This document shows, one piece after another, positions 52,670 to 57,414 of a DNA stretch of 57,414 nucleotides (position 1 is its first letter; each line of letters starts with the position of its first letter). The notes beneath the pieces are model-generated. The model was not told where the DNA came from. It worked only from the letters and a program-made list of their open reading frames with translations, and did not search any database. The position numbers and the translations under genes are program-made. Source of the DNA: Bacillota bacterium (GTDB taxonomy: Bacteria; Bacillota; Clostridia; Peptostreptococcales; Anaerovoracaceae); the NCBI GenBank assembly GCA_017394515.1, contig JAFPXY010000006.1, positions 1 to 57,414 of the forward strand, in the 5' to 3' direction.

Positions 52670-52685
52670 CGCAAGCAGCGTGCCA
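52670..52685 (-). promoter_or_regulatory. Sigma-54 promoter of the lyase-BCCT-lyase operon
   Basis: On the minus strand TGGCACG (52679-52685), four bases, then TTGCG (52670-52674): the -24 GG and -12 GC elements are at the right distance and differ from consensus only in the last base. Transcription would start near 52660, giving a leader of about 20 nt to the ATG at 52637. A sigma-54 activator gene lies divergently 210 bp away. Confidence 0.88.
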
Positions 52686-52716
52686 CATTGTTAAGATTTC
52701 GCAAAAAATCTCAAAG

Positions 52717-52733
52717 CCCTTGATTTTCAAGGG
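52717..52733. promoter_or_regulatory. Candidate activator site: perfect inverted repeat
   Basis: CCCTTGATTTTCAAGGG has 7-bp arms around TTT, centred about 65 bp upstream of the expected start from the sigma-54 promoter. This is a usual place for an enhancer-binding protein. Confidence 0.55.
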
Positions 52734-52789
52734 TTTTCAGGGCAGGCCATATTTTTGCGGTATTTCTTGGAGAACAAAAAACGCTCAAA

Positions 52790-52852
52790 AGTGCAAATTC
52801 ATTATGCATACTGCAAATTGTTTTTGCACTTTATGGCCATTTATGGTATATT
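52790..52852 (+). promoter_or_regulatory. Promoter of the sigma-54 activator gene with inverted repeat
   Basis: TTGCAC (52825-52830) and TATATT (52847-52852) with a 16-bp spacer form a housekeeping-type promoter. The arms AGTGCAAA (52790-52797) and TTTGCACT (52823-52830) are exact inverses, and the right arm covers the -35 box. The activator may bind here and control itself. Confidence 0.55.
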
Positions 52853-52896
52853 AACCTCAGAAGAATCTTTTTATCGATCTAAGAGAGGAGCGTCCT

Positions 52897-54576
52897 ATGG
52901 GAGTAGTAGACGTAATCATTAAACTAAAAGACGAGAACATAATAGCGGGCATGAAATGGTACAATGAGAACCTTCAGAAGCTCTTCGATGTGATCTGGAG
53001 GAGGCGTATCGGGCAGCCCATAACCAACGTTTTCTCAGGTTACGATCCCGACAGCATAGAGGGAGTCATGGTCTGGGAAGAGAATCGCTTTATATATAAT
53101 ATAGTAGGCTCCAAGGCTTCGCCCACGATCCTCATGAAGCAGGATGTGGACAGCGAGTACTTCCTGAGGTCCGCCCTGAACCTGGTGGACGAGGGGATCC
53201 AGATCTATGACAAGAATGCTTATGCTGTCTTTATAAACGACATAAGCAGGAGGATCTCTGAGATCCCGGACAACGTTCAGATCGAGGGCAGGCATCTTCT
53301 GGATATGTATCCCCTTGACGAGGATATAAGTACCACCCTCACCTCCCTTAGAACTCAGAGGCCGGTGGTCAACCGAGTAGACCATTACAACACCTCGGAC
53401 GGAACCTTTGTTGCTGCTGCCTATACGGCCATACCCATCAGGAAATACGGTGATGTCATCGGTACCGTGGTCTTCGAGCAGAACAGCGATATCGTAAAGA
53501 ACCACATCAAGAGGATGCAGAGCGTCCAGAACGCCCTGGATTCCTACGTGGATCCCAACCCACGCATGGCCTTCACCGGCTACACCTTCGATACCATAAT
53601 CGGAAACGGCGCAGCCCTTAAAGAGGCCGTAGAACTGGCGAAGCGCGTGTCTACTCAGGACTGCAGCGTCCTCATCATAGGCGAGACAGGCACGGGCAAG
53701 GAAGTCTTCGCCCAGGCCATTCACAAGGAGAGCGGTCGCCGTGACGGCAAGTTCCTGGCCATAAACTGCGCTGCAGTACCCGAAAACCTCATCGAAGGCG
53801 TGCTTTTCGGTACGGTCAAGGGCAGTTTCACCGGGTCAGAGGACCGAGTCGGATACATGGAGGAGGCCAGCGGAGGAACGCTTTTCCTGGATGAGCTCAA
53901 CTCCATGAGCCTTGCCATGCAGTCTAAGATCCTGCGCGCGGTCCAGGAAAAGACCATAAGGCGAGTCGGCGGTTCCGAGGAGATCTCCATAGATGTGCGA
54001 ATCATCTCCTCCTGTAACGAGGATCCCTTCAAAGCTATCCGCGAGAATCGCTTAAGACGCGACCTCTTCTACAGGCTCTCCACCGTAATGATCAACCTGC
54101 CGTCTCTCAGGGAGCATCCTGAGGACATTGAGATCCTCATGTGGGACCGCATAAGGCATTCCAACCAGCATTTCGTCAACAAGATTGAAAAGATTTCTCC
54201 GGAAGTACTGGATTTCCTCAAGTCCTACCCCTGGCCAGGCAACGTGCGTGAGCTCTTCCACACGGTGGACTATGCCATGAACGTAACCGACGGGGATACC
54301 ATCGAGATGTCCCATCTGCCCAAGCATCTGACGGACGGGGCGTTGAAGCCGGCCGGAGAGTCTGATGCCAGATCCGCAAAAAACGCCGGTGGCGGATGTT
54401 TTGCGCCAGACTGGTCCAAGGACACCTTGCAGTCTCTCATGGACAGATACGAAAACGAGATCCTCCGAGAAGCCCTGGACTACTACGGCGGGAACATCTC
54501 CCAGACGGCCAGAGCCCTGGATATCAAGCGCCAGAGCCTGCAGTACAGGATAAATAAATATGGAATAATCATCTGA
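52897..54576 (+). CDS. Sigma-54-dependent transcriptional activator (PAS-AAA+-Fis)
   Basis: A 559-residue enhancer-binding protein. The N-terminal 95 residues are unassigned. A PAS domain covers about 96-215 (LNLVDEGIQIYDKNAYAVFI). The AAA+ domain is at about 228-465: Walker A GETGTGKE, the sigma-54 contact loop as KGSFTGSED instead of the usual GAFTGA, Walker B GGTLFLDELNSM, and the Arg-finger region RRDLFYRLS. A Fis-type helix-turn-helix ends it (ISQTARALDIKRQSLQYRI). There is no receiver domain, so it is probably ligand-gated through PAS. It is divergent from the lyase operon, whose promoter is of the sigma-54 type. GAGGAG precedes the ATG. Confidence 0.93.
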   Translation: MGVVDVIIKLKDENIIAGMKWYNENLQKLFDVIWRRRIGQPITNVFSGYDPDSIEGVMVWEENRFIYNIVGSKASPTILMKQDVDSEYFLRSALNLVDEGIQIYDKNAYAVFINDISRRISEIPDNVQIEGRHLLDMYPLDEDISTTLTSLRTQRPVVNRVDHYNTSDGTFVAAAYTAIPIRKYGDVIGTVVFEQNSDIVKNHIKRMQSVQNALDSYVDPNPRMAFTGYTFDTIIGNGAALKEAVELAKRVSTQDCSVLIIGETGTGKEVFAQAIHKESGRRDGKFLAINCAAVPENLIEGVLFGTVKGSFTGSEDRVGYMEEASGGTLFLDELNSMSLAMQSKILRAVQEKTIRRVGGSEEISIDVRIISSCNEDPFKAIRENRLRRDLFYRLSTVMINLPSLREHPEDIEILMWDRIRHSNQHFVNKIEKISPEVLDFLKSYPWPGNVRELFHTVDYAMNVTDGDTIEMSHLPKHLTDGALKPAGESDARSAKNAGGGCFAPDWSKDTLQSLMDRYENEILREALDYYGGNISQTARALDIKRQSLQYRINKYGIII

Positions 54577-54638
54577 TTTAAGGATTTCTTAAGTTTTATG
54601 TTCATTTTTTCGTAAAAACCGAGTGATATAACTATAAT
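54577..54638 (+). promoter_or_regulatory. Promoter of the VanR-like gene with 11-bp-phased TTAAG repeats
   Basis: TTAAG occurs at 54578-54582 and 54589-54593, 11 bp apart. TATAAT is at 54633-54638 with no good -35 box, as expected of an activated promoter. The distance from the second TTAA to the -10 box is 41 bp, against 40 bp at the glycosyltransferase promoter (20208-20270). Confidence 0.6.
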
Positions 54639-54663
54639 TGAAAAGGGGAAAGGAAGGAAACAT

Positions 54664-55380
54664 ATGTCACAGAATTCCAATTCAAACATAAATATTCTTG
54701 TCGTGGACGACGACCGCGAGATCGCCGGTGCCATCGAGATCTACCTTAAGAATGAGGGGTATAATGTTTTTAAGGCATACGATGGGCTGGAGGCCATAAA
54801 CGTTGCATCCAAGGAGGATCTGCAGCTGATCATCATGGACATCATGATGCCCAAGCTGGACGGCATGCAGGCTACCATGAGGATCAGGGAAGAAAAAAAC
54901 ATTCCCATCATCATGCTTTCGGCCAAGTCCGAGGATTACGACAAGATCACGGGTCTAAATGTCGGGGCTGATGATTACATCACCAAGCCCTTCAATCCGC
55001 TGGAGCTCATCGCCCGCGTCAAATCCCAGATCAGGCGTTACACCAATCTGGGAAGCATGGTGTCAGATGCCAACAAGGACATCTATCAGACAGGGGGCCT
55101 TGTGATAGATGACACTTCAAAGCAGGTGACCATCGATGGCGAGGAAGTCCAGCTGACACCAACGGAGTACGGCATCCTGAAGTTCCTGACACAGAACGCA
55201 GGAAAGGTCTTCAGTATCGAACAGATCTACGAGCACGTCTGGGACGAGCCAGCCTTCAATCCGGAGAACACAGTCGCCGTGCACATCCGCCGTATCCGCG
55301 AGAAGATCGAGATCGATCCGAAGAATCCACGCTACCTGAAGGTTGTCTGGGGCGTTGGGTATAAAGTAGAGAAACACTAA
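54664..55380 (+). CDS. OmpR/PhoB-family response regulator (VanR-like)
   Basis: A 238-residue regulator. The receiver is at about residues 8-125, with acidic pair VVDDDRE, phosphorylated Asp in LIIMDIMMPKLDGM, and Lys in DDYITKPFNPLEL. The winged-helix domain is at about 142-236 (LTPTEYGILKFLTQNAGKVF, then VAVHIRRIREKIEIDP and VVWGVGYKVEKH). It closely follows VanR in layout, but this does not imply vancomycin resistance, as no vanHAX genes are present. It is followed after 38 bp by its kinase gene. It may control itself and the glycosyltransferase gene through shared TTAAG repeats. Confidence 0.93.
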   Translation: MSQNSNSNINILVVDDDREIAGAIEIYLKNEGYNVFKAYDGLEAINVASKEDLQLIIMDIMMPKLDGMQATMRIREEKNIPIIMLSAKSEDYDKITGLNVGADDYITKPFNPLELIARVKSQIRRYTNLGSMVSDANKDIYQTGGLVIDDTSKQVTIDGEEVQLTPTEYGILKFLTQNAGKVFSIEQIYEHVWDEPAFNPENTVAVHIRRIREKIEIDPKNPRYLKVVWGVGYKVEKH

Positions 55381-55418
55381 ATTTTTTCAGAAGGGGTAAT
55401 TTTTAAAGGTAAAAGGAA

Positions 55419-57083
55419 ATGGAAAAGAGAAGTTTGAAAGAATTGAAGCCGTTAGCGGCGCTATTATGGATCCTGGGACCGGGCCTCGGAGCTGCTTGCG
55501 GATTTTTTGGAGCCAAGGCAGTGTCTCTGGCAGGCATGAGGAACATCAGCGGATGGTCCGAAGAAGAGATAGAGCTTTACGACTCTTTCTGGTGCGTGAC
55601 CTTCCCAAAGGAACACATGCAGGAGGACATGATCACCCGATATGGCATCATTGCCGCCGTGCTGGGCGTTCTGGCCATTGCCTGCGTAGTAGGCCTCATG
55701 ATCATGACCGGAAGATTCAACCAGGACGAAAACGGCAGACCGGTGCTCAATCTCTTTGATCGCATCTGGACAGAGATCCATCTGGCAGTCTGCGCTGCAG
55801 CTGCATTCTTTGCGGTTTGCGTCTGCTGGCCAATGGTTGAGCTTTGGCCAATGACCGAAGGACAGGGATATACCCCGACCATGACAGATGACCACTGGTT
55901 CGGGCCCAATAACAAGTTCATATTCTATATTTGCACAGCCGGCTGCTTCTGCTGCCTGCTGATCGCAATGATAACCGCGGTCACTTTGATCAAAAAACTC
56001 AAAGCCCGTCAATTCTTAAGGGGCTCACTGATTGGCCTGATCCTCGGCGCCATCATCCTGGGCATCCGCCACATCTTCCGTTCCATCTTCAGATCCGACA
56101 AATATATGCGCAAATATATTCTGGTCGGTATCGGCATGATCCTGCTGGCCATGACCTGGATCGGAGCCATCGTGGACCTTGCTCTGATCTTCATCTTCGT
56201 TCCGAAGTTCGTGAAGAAATTCCGCGGGATACGCGAGGGTGTTACGGAAGTCAAATCCGGCAATCTGACCTATAAGATCCCTGTGGAAGCCGACGAAAAA
56301 GGTCCAGCCACAGGTCTGGACAGCCTGGCTCAGGACATCAACGAGATATCTCAGGCCACCAACGTCGCCGTTCAGAACGAACTTAAGAACCAGCGTCTTA
56401 AAACAGATCTCATCAGTAACGTTTCACACGACCTGAAGACTCCTCTCACTTCCATGATCACCTACGTGGATCTCATGAAGACCGAGGGTCTGGATTCCGA
56501 GAACGCTCCGGGATACCTGGAGATCATAGATGAGAAGACCAGGAGACTGAAGAATCTCACAGAGAACCTTTTCGAGGCTGCCAAGGCATCCTCCGGAAAC
56601 ATCCCTTGCGAGATCACGGACATAGATATTTCCGCCATCGTCAATCAGGCTCTGGCTGAGATGGAAGACAGACTGGCTGAACACGAACTCAATGTCATCG
56701 TTAAGAATGAACTTGATAGCCCTATGGTAAGAGCCGACGGTCAGCTCCTCTGGAGAGTCATCGAGAACCTTCTTTCCAACGTTTCCAAGTATGCGCAGGA
56801 AGGAAGCCGCGTCTATATCAACCTGTCCGAGTCAACTCAAAACCCTGCGGCTGGCAAGGGTCACGCACTCCTTGAAGTAAAGAACATCAGTAAGGATGCT
56901 CTGAACATCCCTGCTGACGAACTCATGGAACGCTTCAAACGAGGCGACGAATCCAGAAATACCGAAGGTTCCGGTCTGGGTCTCGCCATCGCCAAAGACC
57001 TGACCCACCTTATGGGTGGAGTCTTCGAGATCACCATAGACGGCGACCTCTTCAAGGCATCAGTAATGCTGGACAAGGCATAA
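55419..57083 (+). CDS. Sensor histidine kinase (VanS-like, multi-helix)
   Basis: A 554-residue membrane kinase. Five or six membrane helices are expected in residues 10-270, more than the two of classic VanS, with an extracellular W-P-rich loop near 135-165. A HAMP-like segment is near 275-325. The dimerisation helix has SNVSHDLKTPLTSMITYVDL (phosphorylated His near residue 336). The ATPase domain is at about 430-550 with N-box VIENLLSNVSKYA and G2 box GSGLGLAIAKDL. The region between them (VKNISKDALNIPADELMERF) lacks an obvious D-x-G-x-G box, as is seen in some relatives. The gene lies 38 bp after the response regulator gene and ends in a hairpin terminator. Confidence 0.9.
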   Translation: MEKRSLKELKPLAALLWILGPGLGAACGFFGAKAVSLAGMRNISGWSEEEIELYDSFWCVTFPKEHMQEDMITRYGIIAAVLGVLAIACVVGLMIMTGRFNQDENGRPVLNLFDRIWTEIHLAVCAAAAFFAVCVCWPMVELWPMTEGQGYTPTMTDDHWFGPNNKFIFYICTAGCFCCLLIAMITAVTLIKKLKARQFLRGSLIGLILGAIILGIRHIFRSIFRSDKYMRKYILVGIGMILLAMTWIGAIVDLALIFIFVPKFVKKFRGIREGVTEVKSGNLTYKIPVEADEKGPATGLDSLAQDINEISQATNVAVQNELKNQRLKTDLISNVSHDLKTPLTSMITYVDLMKTEGLDSENAPGYLEIIDEKTRRLKNLTENLFEAAKASSGNIPCEITDIDISAIVNQALAEMEDRLAEHELNVIVKNELDSPMVRADGQLLWRVIENLLSNVSKYAQEGSRVYINLSESTQNPAAGKGHALLEVKNISKDALNIPADELMERFKRGDESRNTEGSGLGLAIAKDLTHLMGGVFEITIDGDLFKASVMLDKA

Positions 57084-57096
57084 TCAAAGAATATAT

Positions 57097-57130
57097 GGGG
57101 GCTGTCTCACAATGAGATGGCTCCTTTAAT
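57097..57130 (+). terminator. Terminator of the two-component operon
   Basis: GGGGCTGTCTCA pairs with TGAGATGGCTCC (with mismatches) around CAA, followed by TTTAATTT. Confidence 0.7.
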
Positions 57131-57150
57131 TTGGTGATAAGTATGGTGAT

Positions 57151-57414
57151 ACGGCCTAATCTTGTGATTCTTGAGGTTTAGGCCGTCACGCAAAAAACTC
57201 GCACGGCCTAAATCCTTGTTTTCATAATCCTAGGCCGTCATTTGTTTTTTGCAGACTAATGATCTCACTGTAATTTCAGGCCGCGTTTTGCTTTTCCCAT
57301 TCAAAAAACTCCCTTTAGTGGATTTCCACTGCGCGAAACAATCCTAAAGAGAGTTTTTTCTCTTATGTTGACAATTTCCCTTTTAAAGCTGCCTTCAGAT
57401 CCCACGGCCTTACA
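57151..57414. repeat. Dispersed non-coding repeat element (right copy, cut by the window end)
   Basis: ACGGCCTA at 57151 and 57203 and TAGGCCGT at 57179 and 57231 give spacings of 28, 24 and 28; ACGGCCTT follows at 57404. The stretch 57179-57414 matches 1-236 without gaps, with about 11 substitutions. This copy begins one motif earlier than the left one. The element probably continues beyond the window. No coding sequence is seen in it. Confidence 0.85.

Noticed and set aside
53035..53724. Minus-strand open frame of 229 codons
   Set aside because: It is antisense to the PAS region of the sigma-54 activator, which has clear domains in its own frame.
54664..57083. Vancomycin resistance locus
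   Set aside because: Regulator and kinase resemble VanR and VanS in layout, but no vanH, ligase or vanX genes are present; this type of pair is common in Clostridia.
1..57414. Circular replicon with overlapping ends
   Set aside because: The end repeats differ at about 11 of 236 positions, and no replication or partition genes are present.

Overview
This window most likely comes from an anaerobic, Gram-positive member of the Clostridia (Bacillota). The signs are strong AGGAGG-type ribosome binding sites, a late cobalamin assembly operon, very large secreted proteins with BspA-type leucine-rich repeats, MBG/fibronectin III and bacterial Ig modules, and PucR, VanR/VanS-like and sigma-54 regulators. 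An Anaerovoracaceae-like gut or oral organism would fit, but that is a guess from style, not a search. No rRNA, tRNA, transposase, phage gene or CRISPR array was seen.

Layout, left to right. 1-313: a non-coding repeat element; a copy of 1-236 returns at the right edge (57179-57414) in the same orientation with about 11 mismatches and no gaps. 381-4189 (minus): a Cys-pair protein of unknown function, an HD-domain protein, and a PucR regulator with an EamA exporter. 4348-10195 (minus): a seven-gene operon of a phosphohexomutase-like enzyme, a TIM-barrel isomerase, CobT, CobU, CobS, a second degenerate CobU and a CobC-like phosphatase. 10328-16155: an MMPL permease with a secreted Gly-heptad rod, divergent from a TetR regulator that has two clear operators between the promoters. 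16156-16433: an array of eight alternating inverted GTGTCA/TGACAC motifs. 16434-21644: a DUF2804 protein, a HepT/MntA toxin-antitoxin pair whose antitoxin carries an extra N-terminal domain, an ornithine/alanine racemase-like enzyme with pyroglutamyl peptidase, and a family 2 glycosyltransferase. 21787-43773 (minus): four secreted surface proteins, two of them about 2,500 residues and paralogous. 43843-47594: a NarL-type response regulator divergent from two overlapping kinase-like membrane proteins. 47804-54576: two ammonia-lyase-fold enzymes around a BCCT carrier, with a divergent sigma-54 activator. 54664-57083: a VanR/VanS-like two-component system.

The most interesting system is 47804-54576. 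Both histidine ammonia-lyase homologues lack the Ala-Ser-Gly triad that forms the MIO electrophile (Tyr-Leu-Thr and Tyr-Leu-Ser instead) but keep other conserved active-site segments. A lyase without MIO is expected to need a substrate with a good leaving group, such as a trimethylammonium betaine. BCCT carriers import such compounds. A near-consensus -24/-12 promoter (52670-52685) precedes the lyase-BCCT-lyase operon and faces the sigma-54 activator. I infer an inducible uptake and trimethylamine-releasing system for betainised amino acids, such as ergothioneine or hercynine, with two lyases of possibly different specificity.

Two structural observations also stand out. The GTGTCA array and the window-edge repeats use different motifs but nearly the same geometry: four alternating inverted sites in 88 bp. 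Identical 11-bp-phased TTAAG direct repeats sit at nearly the same distance from the -10 boxes of the glycosyltransferase gene and of the VanR-like gene, suggesting one regulon.
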